In this document: piece after piece, positions 1-7,440 of the stretch
How positions within the stretch are numbered: position 1 is the stretch's first letter
How the letters are laid out: each line of letters opens with the position of its first letter
Virus record (IMG/VR): IMGVR_UViG_3300021602_000018
Span: 1-29,963 of that record
Source: a virus
Direction: 5' to 3' (one strand)
DNA: 29,963 nt
Notes under the pieces: model-generated
Told to the model about the DNA's origin: nothing
What the model saw: the letters and a program-made list of their open reading frames with translations, nothing else
Database searches by the model: none
Program-made: the position numbers and the translations under genes

Positions 1-1
1 T

Positions 2-2161
2 GGAGATAATTTAACTATAAGTATTTTTGAAACAACAGTTACGTATGAGATTGTTCTGAATGGTATATCTACAACAATACATACAGAAACAGTTACTGCT
101 AACAAAAATTTTGTAATTGGTTTTACACTTTCAAAATTATCTTTGCTTGCCTATAGTAATATTTCTAAGTTTTTCCAAAATTTATCTTTGTTGTCTTTGT
201 ATGTTGCTGGAAATAATGAAAAATCTTTTAGTGGAAAAATATATAAAATAGGATTTGATTCTTTTTATAATAATAAAAAAATTAATAAAATAGATAATGG
301 TGGATTTCTTAAAATTAGCGATTCTTCCACAATAACAAATGCTATAAAAAAAGAAAATAAAATTATATATACAGCAAACCATAATTTTATTATTGGTGAT
401 ATAGTAAGCATAACTGAAACAACATCAAGCATTCCTAGTGAATTTAATTTAAGTAATAAAGTTATTACAAATGTAACAGACACAACATTTTCTATTATTG
501 CATCGCCAAGTGGAACCTATACTTCTGGCGGTGTTGCACAAGTAACACAAGAAAACAGGGCAACAGGAATTCTTTCTCATACAGCAAACTATACATTAGT
601 GCCAATTGATAAGTTTGGACTATTTTTTGCAGACATTGCTATTTCTGGTTATTGGCAAGACTATATGCCACTTACATATTTTGCAAAGTATGTAAAAAAC
701 AACTTAAATGAATTAGTATATGATTTAGATTTTCTTCAATTTAATTTAGACTATCCAGAACCAATTGAGACATTTCAAATATCAACAAGTGGAGACATAA
801 CATATCAAGATCTAAAAGATAAATTTTCTATACCCTATAAAAAAACATATCACTACTTAGATAACAGTGCATTGACTGGATGGGAAGATTATGACGCACT
901 TAGGCTTGCACTTGTTGAAAAATCATATTATGATACAAGTAAATCTTCAATAAAATCTTTTATTTCTTTTCAAAATATAGTTGATGGCTCAAATAAAACT
1001 CTTACAGATTTTGATAATATTATTGATGCATTTTCATCATCAATTGTTGACCCAAATACAACTACTTTTAATTGGGAAGACTCTGCTTATTCAGTCGTAG
1101 ATGGTTCTATAATTTATCCACCATTAAAAAATATTGAAGAAAGAGCAGTTGATTTTAACAATATTGGTCTTGTGTATCATTTAGAGTTTACAATTAATGG
1201 AATTAATCACAATAAGATTGGTTTGAAAAAACTCCAAATTGCATCTCAAGTTTTAAATGCAGTAGACTTTACACCACTTGGAACAAAGTATGGAATTGAT
1301 ATTTATCCTTATGCAAAAAGAGGACTGTACTATAATTTTAAAGAAAAAAATCCAATATCTACCTATAAAGGTAGCACCCCATACTTATATCTAACAAGAC
1401 ATTCTGGATGGAGACTTAGAGGTGATTTTGATTTAGAGTTAGATCGTGGTATATCAATACCAATAAACAAAGAAGCAATTAAAGATATTAAAGTAAACTC
1501 TATTCAAGTTTGGTGTAAATATACAGAAAAAACTTTTCCTAGTGGAGAAGTAAAATTTTTATCATTAGTATCAAAAGATACAACATATGACTTTTATTTT
1601 GATGCAGACCAAACACTAGAACGTGCAAAAATATTTGCTAAAGACAGAAATACTGGTATAGTTCAAAAACAATTTTTATACTATGTTAATGGTAATTTTA
1701 CTAATAATCCATATATACTTCGTGAGGAATGGTCATCTCTAAGTATTGCATTTGGCTCACTTCTTGATTTTAACGAATATTCTGGTAGATTAAATCTAAA
1801 TGGCCCTTTAATCTATAACAATATTTCATATTATCTATCAAGTAATCTTGAGCAAGAACAAAGAATTCAAACAAGAAGTTGGGTAGAAGTTAGAGAATCA
1901 ACATGGGATTATTGGCAATCCACTGTGCCACCAGCAGATACTCTTTGGAATGATGTAAAGATTATATCTGTAAGCCAGTTTGCACTAGTTGATCCATCTG
2001 TAGGGTATGCAAAATATATAGGAAATGATAGAATAGTAGTAGATGATGGTATTGGTGGGTTATTAATTAATCCAAAACAGGTAATTGATAGTAATGATTA
2101 TGACAATATTAAGGTATATGGAACCACAGAGTGGTTAAACAGCACACGTATAGCAGTATAA
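2..2161 (+). CDS. Minor tail / adhesin-like structural protein with LamG-like folds (5' partial)
   Basis: The reading frame is open from the first bases of the window to TAA at 2159-2161, so the gene starts upstream; 719 codons are visible. I see beta-rich sequence typical of concanavalin/laminin-G-like domains: strands around SLYVAGNNEKSFSGKIYKIG (about nt 194-254) and a second such region at about nt 1490-1850 (VQVW-like strand, EEWSSLSIAFGSLLDF). Between them is a tail-protein-like block with GYWQDYMPLTYF and YDLDFLQFNLDYPEP (about nt 640-765). A separate small beta-module (FIIGDIVSIT ... TTFSI ... GTYTSGG, about nt 350-556) appears inserted in the first part. LamG folds in phage virions usually serve in host binding or tail-tip structure, so I infer a minor tail or fibre protein. 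Its position directly before the portal, away from the other tail genes, is unusual. The beta-rich fold call is firm; the exact role is not. Confidence 0.6.
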   Translation, partial: GDNLTISIFETTVTYEIVLNGISTTIHTETVTANKNFVIGFTLSKLSLLAYSNISKFFQNLSLLSLYVAGNNEKSFSGKIYKIGFDSFYNNKKINKIDNGGFLKISDSSTITNAIKKENKIIYTANHNFIIGDIVSITETTSSIPSEFNLSNKVITNVTDTTFSIIASPSGTYTSGGVAQVTQENRATGILSHTANYTLVPIDKFGLFFADIAISGYWQDYMPLTYFAKYVKNNLNELVYDLDFLQFNLDYPEPIETFQISTSGDITYQDLKDKFSIPYKKTYHYLDNSALTGWEDYDALRLALVEKSYYDTSKSSIKSFISFQNIVDGSNKTLTDFDNIIDAFSSSIVDPNTTTFNWEDSAYSVVDGSIIYPPLKNIEERAVDFNNIGLVYHLEFTINGINHNKIGLKKLQIASQVLNAVDFTPLGTKYGIDIYPYAKRGLYYNFKEKNPISTYKGSTPYLYLTRHSGWRLRGDFDLELDRGISIPINKEAIKDIKVNSIQVWCKYTEKTFPSGEVKFLSLVSKDTTYDFYFDADQTLERAKIFAKDRNTGIVQKQFLYYVNGNFTNNPYILREEWSSLSIAFGSLLDFNEYSGRLNLNGPLIYNNISYYLSSNLEQEQRIQTRSWVEVRESTWDYWQSTVPPADTLWNDVKIISVSQFALVDPSVGYAKYIGNDRIVVDDGIGGLLINPKQVIDSNDYDNIKVYGTTEWLNSTRIAV

Positions 2162-2163
2162 TC

Positions 2164-2172
2164 TGGTATACT
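2164..2172 (+). promoter_or_regulatory. Putative extended -10 promoter (leaderless start of the 2180 gene)
   Basis: TG-G-TATACT matches an extended -10 element (TG at 2164-2165, hexamer 2167-2172). No good -35 is visible. The usual start point 7 bases after the hexamer would be 2179, next to the ATG at 2180, and there is no Shine-Dalgarno before that ATG, so a leaderless transcript is plausible. Inferred from pattern only. Confidence 0.4.
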
Positions 2173-2179
2173 TATTGAT

Positions 2180-2587
2180 ATGGAAGCATCAGACAACCCA
2201 CTAATTAGTAAAAAAACAGGTAAACCAATAGTAAGTAATGTTCGTCGCAAGGTTATTGATAAGCATTATGATTGGGGCCTTTACGTTTACAAAAAGTCTA
2301 ATGGCAAATGGTTTACTGATGACAATGGTTCTATTCTAAATATCCCTTCAATGAAAGGCGATATTGGTCAAATTTCTAAATTAAAGCAAGCAGCAATATA
2401 CAATGGAGATCCAGGGGATGGCAAAGCAATCTTTGTTCCAGGTCTCACTAGAGTCACAGAAGAAGAGTATTCAGAACAAATGGAAAGATTAAAACAAGGA
2501 TTGATTCCTTCAATGAATGACCTTGGTGCATGGAAAGCAGCACAAGACACAGTTGACAAATATGGTAGGGGAGTTTTAGATGAGTGA
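2180..2587 (+). CDS. Hypothetical protein preceding the portal
   Basis: A 135-residue soluble, charged protein with no signal peptide or membrane segment. I do not recognise the family. Visible features are a basic N-terminal part (SKKTGKP, NVRRKVIDKHYDWGLYV), a Gly/Asp-rich centre (NGDPGDGKAIFVPG) and an acidic helical C-terminal half (TEEEYSEQMERLKQG). Its stop overlaps the portal start by 8 bases (ATGAGTGA), so the two are probably translationally coupled, which suggests a packaging or portal-associated role; that is inference from position. The ATG start has no Shine-Dalgarno but lies 8 bases after a putative extended -10 element. Compact coding with a canonical overlap makes it very likely a real gene; the function is unknown. 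Confidence 0.8.
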   Translation: MEASDNPLISKKTGKPIVSNVRRKVIDKHYDWGLYVYKKSNGKWFTDDNGSILNIPSMKGDIGQISKLKQAAIYNGDPGDGKAIFVPGLTRVTEEEYSEQMERLKQGLIPSMNDLGAWKAAQDTVDKYGRGVLDE

Positions 2588-4223
2588 TGAACTAGAATAT
2601 CAGTATGTGAGTGCTGCATTAAACACACAAGAACAAGAAGAAAGTATATTTAAGAAAAATGATCCATTTAATCAAGACTGGACATTGCTAAAAGATTTAG
2701 CAGGAATTGAACAAAACTTTAAAAGACGAACAGCCAGAAATATTGGAAAGGCTGTTGATACATATAGTTCAGCAGTAATGACAAGAAGTCAGCAACCAAC
2801 AACTGCATATCTTGCATCAGCCAATTCTGATCAAACAGGACAAGATGGAACTGGTTCAAAAACAATTAATCCTGGAACAGTATATAGAAATGGTTACGGA
2901 CTATTTGATGTAATCACTCCACCATATAACCTGTATGAACTTGCAAATTTTTATGATACTTCATTTGCTAATCATGCTGCTATAGATGCTAAGGTAGAAA
3001 ATGTAGTTGGACTTGGATATCACTTTGAAATGAATGCCCAGACAATGATGAAACTTTCCTCTGCAACAGATGATGCAGCAGTAGAAAGAGCAAGAAATAG
3101 AATCGAAAGACTTAAAATTGATTCTAGAGAATGGATTGAAGGTCTAAATTCTGACGATAGTTTTACAACTATTATGGAAAAAATTTATACAGATGTTCAG
3201 GCAACTGGCAATGGATATCTTGAAGTTGGTCGTAAAGTAAATGGAGAGATTGGTTATATTGGTCATGTTCCATCAACAACTATGCGTGTGCGTAGATTGC
3301 GTGATGGCTTTGTACAAATCATTGGTCCAAGACTTGTTTACTTCCGTAATTTTGGGGCTAAGAATCAAAATCCATTAACAGATGATAATCGTCCCAATGA
3401 GATAATTCACTTTAAAGAATACTCTCCATTAAACACATACTATGGTGTTCCAGATATCATTGCAGCACTTCCTTCTCTTATTGGAGATCAATTAGCATCA
3501 CAATACAATATTGATTATTTTGAAAATAAGGCTGTTCCAAGATATATTATTACTTTAAAGGGTGCAAAACTTTCTGCAGATGCAGAAGATAAGATGTTTA
3601 GATTCTTACAGACTGGTCTTAAATCTCAATCACATAGAACCTTGTATATCCCACTTCCTGGTGATACAGATACAACAAAAGTTGAATTCAAGATGGAGCC
3701 AATTGAAAATGGAATTCAAGATGGTTCATTTAAAGAGTACCGCAAGCAAAATCGTGATGATATTTTAATTGCTCATCAGGTTCCTATTTCAAAACTTGGT
3801 GGAGCAGATTCTGGAATTGCAGCAGCACTATCACAAGATAGAACATTCAAAGAGCAGGTCGCACGACCAGAACAAGAAAAAATTGAAAAAATTCTTTCTA
3901 AGATTTTTAAAGAATTTACAGACATAATTGAACTTAAGTTTAATGAATTAACACTTACAGACGAAATAGCACAATCACAAATTCTTGAAAGATATGTTAA
4001 GAATCAGATTATGCTTCCAAATGAGGCTCGTGAAATTCTTGATTTGCCACAAGCACCGCACGGAAACGATCCATTACAGTTGACTGCTCGTGCAGCAGCA
4101 GATGCAAGTGCTAATAGTGATAAGAATAGGGCAAGAGATGGGGAGAGGGCAAACAACTCTTCAGATAGTCCTGCAACTGTCGCTGGAAGAAATCCAAAAG
4201 GTGAAGGACGATCATCTCAATAA
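2580..4223 (+). CDS. Phage portal protein (PBSX/HK97-like)
   Basis: The 547-residue protein is the expected size for a portal, the dodecameric ring at the capsid vertex through which DNA enters and leaves and to which the connector binds. Typical portal features are visible: the central clip/stem region with YYGVPDIIAALPSLIGDQ and NIDYFENKAVPRYIITLKGA at about residues 286-330, the preceding motif NEIIHFKEYSPLNTYYG, and a helical crown-like C-terminal part with QVPISKLGG and FKEFTDIIELKFNEL. The last roughly 45 residues are Ala/Ser/Asn/Arg-rich and look disordered. It starts at the ATG overlapping the preceding stop and is followed by the prohead protease gene, the usual order. I would place it in the PBSX-type portal family by motif pattern. 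Confidence 0.93.
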   Translation: MSDELEYQYVSAALNTQEQEESIFKKNDPFNQDWTLLKDLAGIEQNFKRRTARNIGKAVDTYSSAVMTRSQQPTTAYLASANSDQTGQDGTGSKTINPGTVYRNGYGLFDVITPPYNLYELANFYDTSFANHAAIDAKVENVVGLGYHFEMNAQTMMKLSSATDDAAVERARNRIERLKIDSREWIEGLNSDDSFTTIMEKIYTDVQATGNGYLEVGRKVNGEIGYIGHVPSTTMRVRRLRDGFVQIIGPRLVYFRNFGAKNQNPLTDDNRPNEIIHFKEYSPLNTYYGVPDIIAALPSLIGDQLASQYNIDYFENKAVPRYIITLKGAKLSADAEDKMFRFLQTGLKSQSHRTLYIPLPGDTDTTKVEFKMEPIENGIQDGSFKEYRKQNRDDILIAHQVPISKLGGADSGIAAALSQDRTFKEQVARPEQEKIEKILSKIFKEFTDIIELKFNELTLTDEIAQSQILERYVKNQIMLPNEAREILDLPQAPHGNDPLQLTARAAADASANSDKNRARDGERANNSSDSPATVAGRNPKGEGRSSQ

Positions 4224-4245
4224 TTGATACATGTAGTAAAATGTT

Positions 4246-4254
4246 TGGTATAAT
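4246..4254 (+). promoter_or_regulatory. Putative extended -10 promoter before the protease-scaffold gene
   Basis: A perfect TG-G-TATAAT extended -10 element (hexamer 4249-4254) lies in the 40-base gap between portal and protease. A weak TTGATA lies 19 bases further upstream. The predicted start near 4261 leaves a 3-base leader before ATG 4264. A GGAG at 4256-4259 would serve only on read-through mRNA from upstream. Confidence 0.5.
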
Positions 4255-4263
4255 AGGAGTGAT

Positions 4264-5598
4264 ATGAACATAAATAAAGCACATTGGTCAACCGATGGTA
4301 CAAATGTTCGTCTCTCAATGCCATTTGCAAAAGTGGACGAAGAGCGTAGAATTGTATCTGGTTTTGCTACTCTAGACAACCTAGATAAGCAAGATGACAT
4401 TGTTACACAAGAAGCAAGTGTTGCAGCATTTGAAAAGTTCAAGGGCAACATTAGAGAAATGCATCAGCCACTAGCAGTAGGCAAACTAATGTCATTTAAG
4501 CAGGATCGTTATTTTGATCCAAACACAAAGAAGTTTTATAATGGTGTATATGTATCTGCATATATTTCAAAGGGTGCACAAGATACTTGGGAAAAGGTTC
4601 TTGATGGAACTCTATCAAGTTTTTCTATTGGTGGAAACATTCACAAGTGGGATGATGCTATTGACCAAAATACTCAAAAAGCAATACGTATCATTAAAGA
4701 CTATGACCTATTTGAATTATCTTTAGTAGACTCTCCAGCAAACCAACTGGCAAATATTTTATCAGTACAAAAAAATGCTGATGGACAAACAACTGTAACA
4801 GGTTCTTCATCTGAAGTTGTTTTAGAAAATGTATTTTGGGATTCAGAGAATGGAATTGTTTCATTGTCAGAAGAAGAATCTGCGACTAGTCCAGTAGATG
4901 GAAGTCCAATGAAAAATATAGGTTTCGTTGAAAAAAGTGATAACGAAAAAACAGAAATGATAAAGTTCTTAGTTGATAGTGCTAAAGGCATTAAGACAAT
5001 TAAGATGACAAAGGAGGTTAGTCCTATGACAGAAAATACAGACGTTTCAGTTGAGGATGTAAAGGTTGAAACAACAGTTGTTCCAATCGGATCAGAATCA
5101 GAAACACTAAATAGTTCAGAGGTCGCTCCAGAGACACAACCAGAAGAAGAGACACCAACACTTGATGCTTCATTGGCACAGTCTGAAGAAACTATTGGGG
5201 AACCAGTAGCAAATGATTCAGAAGCAGATGAACCACAAGATATTGTTGATGTTAAAAAGTCAGATACCGCTATCGCCGATGCAGTTTCAGACATGAAAAC
5301 TTCTCTTACAAATGCCTTTGGCGATTTAGCAGCAACCATTAAATCTATTAATGACCAGGTTGCTGAGTTGAGCAAGTCCCTTTCGTCAGTAACTTCTGAT
5401 GTTGCTAATGTAACAAAAGAAGTTCAAGACGTTAAGGAAAACTTTAACGAGTTTGGAAAGCGAGTAGATGCAGTAGAAACTGACACTGCTTTCCGCAAGT
5501 CTGGCGATCTTGGCGAGATCGTGCAGTTTGAACCTGTAAGGGTTCAGAAATCCCTATGGGGCGGTCGTTTCCTCAAAAATACCGACCTATTTAACTAA
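4264..5598 (+). CDS. Prohead protease (XkdF/S78-like) fused to scaffold
   Basis: 444 residues. Residues 1-170 look like a herpesvirus-type prohead serine protease: substrate-side beta strands, His67 in EMHQP, Ser121 in the SFSIGG motif (equivalent to the SIG motif of HK97-type proteases), and the family-typical SLVDSPANQLA at about 153-163. Residues 175-254 form an acidic linker. From about 255 the protein is acidic and low-complexity, then a likely coiled coil (about 335-415, with DVANVTKEVQDVKENF), ending in a compact basic/aromatic tail (SLWGGRFLKNTDLFN), as expected of a scaffold. Protease-scaffold fusions cleave the scaffold and the capsid arm after assembly. An in-frame start with strong Shine-Dalgarno at codon 255 implies a separate scaffold product. 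It is followed 25 bases later by the capsid gene. Confidence 0.88.
   Translation: MNINKAHWSTDGTNVRLSMPFAKVDEERRIVSGFATLDNLDKQDDIVTQEASVAAFEKFKGNIREMHQPLAVGKLMSFKQDRYFDPNTKKFYNGVYVSAYISKGAQDTWEKVLDGTLSSFSIGGNIHKWDDAIDQNTQKAIRIIKDYDLFELSLVDSPANQLANILSVQKNADGQTTVTGSSSEVVLENVFWDSENGIVSLSEEESATSPVDGSPMKNIGFVEKSDNEKTEMIKFLVDSAKGIKTIKMTKEVSPMTENTDVSVEDVKVETTVVPIGSESETLNSSEVAPETQPEEETPTLDASLAQSEETIGEPVANDSEADEPQDIVDVKKSDTAIADAVSDMKTSLTNAFGDLAATIKSINDQVAELSKSLSSVTSDVANVTKEVQDVKENFNEFGKRVDAVETDTAFRKSGDLGEIVQFEPVRVQKSLWGGRFLKNTDLFN
5011..5017 (+). promoter_or_regulatory. Strong internal Shine-Dalgarno for nested scaffold
   Basis: AAGGAGG lies 8 bases before an in-frame ATG at 5026 inside the protease-scaffold gene. 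It is a near-perfect anti-16S match at ideal spacing, at the boundary between linker and scaffold region. Confidence 0.7.
5026..5598 (+). CDS. Nested in-frame scaffolding protein (internal start)
   Basis: Translation from ATG 5026, exactly 254 codons into the protease frame, would give a 190-residue protease-free scaffold beginning MTENTDVSVEDVKVE. The evidence is the AAGGAGG at ideal spacing, the position at the domain boundary, and the less AT-rich codons in the 3' half of the gene, like those of the capsid gene, which fits higher expression. The model is established for lambda, where the scaffold Nu3 is the in-frame C-terminal part of protease C. The product would be acidic, with a central coiled coil and a conserved-looking C-terminal capsid-binding tail. 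It would be needed in hundreds of copies per head against few proteases. Not proven by sequence alone. Confidence 0.65.
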   Translation: MTENTDVSVEDVKVETTVVPIGSESETLNSSEVAPETQPEEETPTLDASLAQSEETIGEPVANDSEADEPQDIVDVKKSDTAIADAVSDMKTSLTNAFGDLAATIKSINDQVAELSKSLSSVTSDVANVTKEVQDVKENFNEFGKRVDAVETDTAFRKSGDLGEIVQFEPVRVQKSLWGGRFLKNTDLFN

Positions 5599-5610
5599 TA
5601 AAAAATCACA

Positions 5611-5615
5611 GGAGG
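5611..5615 (+). promoter_or_regulatory. Shine-Dalgarno deciding the capsid start
   Basis: GGAGG sits 8 bases before ATG 5624. A GTG at 5615 overlaps this site and cannot be the start, so the capsid protein begins MSEQNN. Confidence 0.85.
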
Positions 5616-5623
5616 TGAAATAT

Positions 5624-6754
5624 ATGTCGGAACAAAATAATACAGAGATCGTAAAGAACTATCCATCATCAGATGCACCAGCAGGTGCACTTAACGGTGA
5701 AGGTTCATTTGCATCTGGAACAACAGTTGGAGACGCAACCCCAAACGGGTATGGCGTTCTTAGCAACATTCCAGTTGCGAACCTAGGTTCAACAAGCGGT
5801 CCTAACGCAGTAAACCCAACTGGTGTCGCAGGAGGAATCTTGCTACCAGAGCAGGCTCGTCGTTTCATTGACTACGTGTGGGATGCAACAGTTCTCGCCC
5901 AAGACGGTCGTAAGGTTACTATGAGAGCCAACACCATCGAACTTGAGAAGGTTAATGTTGGTGAGCGTGTTATTCGTGCTGCTGCTCAAGCATCATACGA
6001 TTACACAAACACAGGTGCAACTTTTACAAAGGTTGAATTGACTACAAAGAAAATTCGTCTGGACTGGGAAGTTTCAACTGAGTCTCTAGAAGACAATATT
6101 GAGGGAGGTGCTCTTGAAGACCATATCGTTCGTTTGATGACAAATGCATTTGCAAATGACATCGAAGATCTCGCTATTAATGGCGATGGTTCAACAGGAG
6201 ATTTCCTATCTATTATGAACGGTTTCGTAAGCCGTACAACAGCAGGTGGATCAGGTGCACATGAATCAATCGTAGAGGTTGTAGACAATAAGTGGACAAC
6301 TGATGTTATGCAAAATATTATCTTGGCAATGCCACGCAAGTATCGTGCTCTCAAGCAAAACTTGAAGTTCTATGCTGGTACAGATGCATTCCAGGGAATT
6401 ATCAAGCACAACGGTACACTTGCTGATGCAATTGCAGAAGCCTTTGCTGGTACTCCAGCAGGTACACCTGCAAACCGTCAAGCATACCTTGATGGATCAG
6501 CACAGACATTCGGTGGTGCTCGCACTACTCGTGTTCTGGGTGTAGATGTTCAAGAAGTTCCATACTACCCTGCAGGATATGTCGATTTGACATTCCCACA
6601 GAACCGTGTATGGGGATTCCAAAGAGACATCACTGTTAATCGTGAATACAAGCCAAAGAAGGATACAATTGAGTATACAGTCTTTGTTCGCTTTGGTATT
6701 CAGTGGGAAGAACTTGATGCAGTTGCTTATGCAGATGCTGCAGAAGATCTATAA
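5624..6754 (+). CDS. Major capsid protein (HK97 fold)
   Basis: 376 residues from ATG 5624, normal for an HK97-fold capsid subunit. Residues 1-70 form a Gly/Asn/Ser/Pro-rich flexible N-arm, including LNGEGSFASG (23-32) and TSGPNAVNPTG (57-67). The fold appears to start at GGILLPEQARRFIDYVWD (about 70), followed by strands resembling the E-loop (TKKIRLDWEVS), the long spine helix (DHIVRLMTNAFANDIEDLAI), and a C-terminal domain closing with NREYKPKKDTIEYTVFVRFG. Codons are richer in C and G than in neighbouring genes, consistent with high expression. It follows the protease-scaffold gene and is followed by an intrinsic terminator. The N-arm is the probable protease or scaffold contact. A shorter relative of the arm is encoded just downstream at 6826-7065. 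Confidence 0.93.
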   Translation: MSEQNNTEIVKNYPSSDAPAGALNGEGSFASGTTVGDATPNGYGVLSNIPVANLGSTSGPNAVNPTGVAGGILLPEQARRFIDYVWDATVLAQDGRKVTMRANTIELEKVNVGERVIRAAAQASYDYTNTGATFTKVELTTKKIRLDWEVSTESLEDNIEGGALEDHIVRLMTNAFANDIEDLAINGDGSTGDFLSIMNGFVSRTTAGGSGAHESIVEVVDNKWTTDVMQNIILAMPRKYRALKQNLKFYAGTDAFQGIIKHNGTLADAIAEAFAGTPAGTPANRQAYLDGSAQTFGGARTTRVLGVDVQEVPYYPAGYVDLTFPQNRVWGFQRDITVNREYKPKKDTIEYTVFVRFGIQWEELDAVAYADAAEDL

Positions 6755-6777
6755 TTCTTAACACAACAAAGATAAGG

Positions 6778-6807
6778 GGGAGTAGAGTAAAATCTACTCC
6801 CTCTTTT
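6778..6807 (+). terminator. Intrinsic terminator after the capsid gene
   Basis: A perfect 9-bp stem (GGGAGTAGA at 6778-6786, TCTACTCCC at 6793-6801) with a 6-base loop is followed by TCTTTT. It lies 23 bases past the capsid stop and would cap the protease-scaffold-capsid transcript. Confidence 0.88.
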
Positions 6808-6825
6808 CAATTAGGGAGATAGTAA

Positions 6826-7065
6826 ATGTCTTATCAAAATAATGATGGCAATCAATTAAACGGCACTGGATCTTTTGCTGTAGGTGGCGTTGGTGGAGCA
6901 ATTGTTATGGGGCCAAATGGATTAACCACTCAGATGATTTTGGGTAATTTAAATGGTGGAGCAAATATGGGAGAAACATCAGGACCAAATGCTGTAAATC
7001 CATCTGGAACACCAAATGGTATTAGGCATGCACAACAAAACAATTTTAGAAGTTCCAGAAAATAA
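6826..7065 (+). CDS. Small free paralogue of the capsid N-terminal arm
   Basis: 79 residues, Gly/Asn-rich, no membrane segment. It aligns to residues 1-72 of the capsid protein: both begin MSxQNN, then LNGTGSFAVG against LNGEGSFASG, a PNG, and the near-identical TSGPNAVNPSG (residues 51-61) against TSGPNAVNPTG. The similarity stops where the capsid HK97 fold starts; here the chain ends in a short basic tail (FRSSRK). The DNA codons differ while the amino acids are kept, which points to an old duplication under protein-level selection. It has a Shine-Dalgarno (AGGGAGA) before ATG 6826 and lies between the terminator and a putative promoter, so it would be made from read-through. The role is unknown: a minor capsid or cement peptide, or a protease/scaffold ligand, are possibilities. 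Confidence 0.8.
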   Translation: MSYQNNDGNQLNGTGSFAVGGVGGAIVMGPNGLTTQMILGNLNGGANMGETSGPNAVNPSGTPNGIRHAQQNNFRSSRK

Positions 7066-7073
7066 CTATATTC

Positions 7074-7082
7074 TGGTATAAT
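7074..7082 (+). promoter_or_regulatory. Putative extended -10 promoter for the connector gene cluster
   Basis: A second perfect TG-G-TATAAT (hexamer 7077-7082) in an intergenic gap. The predicted start near 7089 falls on the AGGAGG (7089-7094) preceding ATG 7100. It could drive 7100 through 10529. Confidence 0.5.
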
Positions 7083-7099
7083 AATCCTAGGAGGTAATC

Positions 7100-7429
7100 A
7101 TGAAAGATTTTTTTAAATTCGAAGGTCAAGATAATGTTGATGATGTTTCAACAGATAACTATGACAATGAAGCAGCAATTGAAGAAGTAGATGTCCATGT
7201 TGAAGAAACACCAGTTTTGGAATATATTCCAGTAACTGAAAAAGTTGCATCAACCTTTACTTCAAGTTCTTCAGTAACAATTTACTCATTAAGAGATTTT
7301 GTTATCCCAGGAGTTGGTCCAATTAAAAAAGGATACAACACAGTTTCAAGTTTAGATCATGAAAAGTTAAAGCATATTAAGGCAATTCGTTTGGCTCGTC
7401 CAGATGAGATTGCAAGACGACAGAAATAA
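7100..7429 (+). CDS. Small structural-region protein, paralogue of the next gene
   Basis: 109 residues. The N-terminal half (about 1-55) is strongly acidic (DDVSTDNYDNEAAIEEVDVH) and probably disordered. The C-terminal half (about 58-109) is a compact basic/hydrophobic domain, VTIYSLRDFVIPGVGPIKKG then GYNTVSS and IKAIRLARPDEIAR. The same domain pattern (YS ... G ... K-GYN-V ... LK-KA-R-A-xEV) recurs at the C-terminus of the next gene, so the two are tandem paralogues. AGGAGG gives a clear start at ATG 7100. Position between capsid and adaptor suggests a head decoration, head fibre or connector accessory role; I do not recognise a named family. Confidence 0.8.
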   Translation: MKDFFKFEGQDNVDDVSTDNYDNEAAIEEVDVHVEETPVLEYIPVTEKVASTFTSSSSVTIYSLRDFVIPGVGPIKKGYNTVSSLDHEKLKHIKAIRLARPDEIARRQK

Positions 7430-7440
7430 GGAGATACATA

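Noticed and set aside
143-145. TTG as the start of the first gene
   Set aside because: The frame is open without a stop back to the window edge, and the upstream codons read as the same beta-rich protein, so the gene is simply cut off.
4701-5375. 224-codon reading frame on the minus strand
   Set aside because: Antisense to the protease-scaffold gene, Ser/Thr/Val-rich composition typical of a complement shadow, no ribosome site or independent context.
5615-5617. GTG as the capsid start
   Set aside because: It overlaps the GGAGG Shine-Dalgarno itself; ATG 5624 has ideal spacing.
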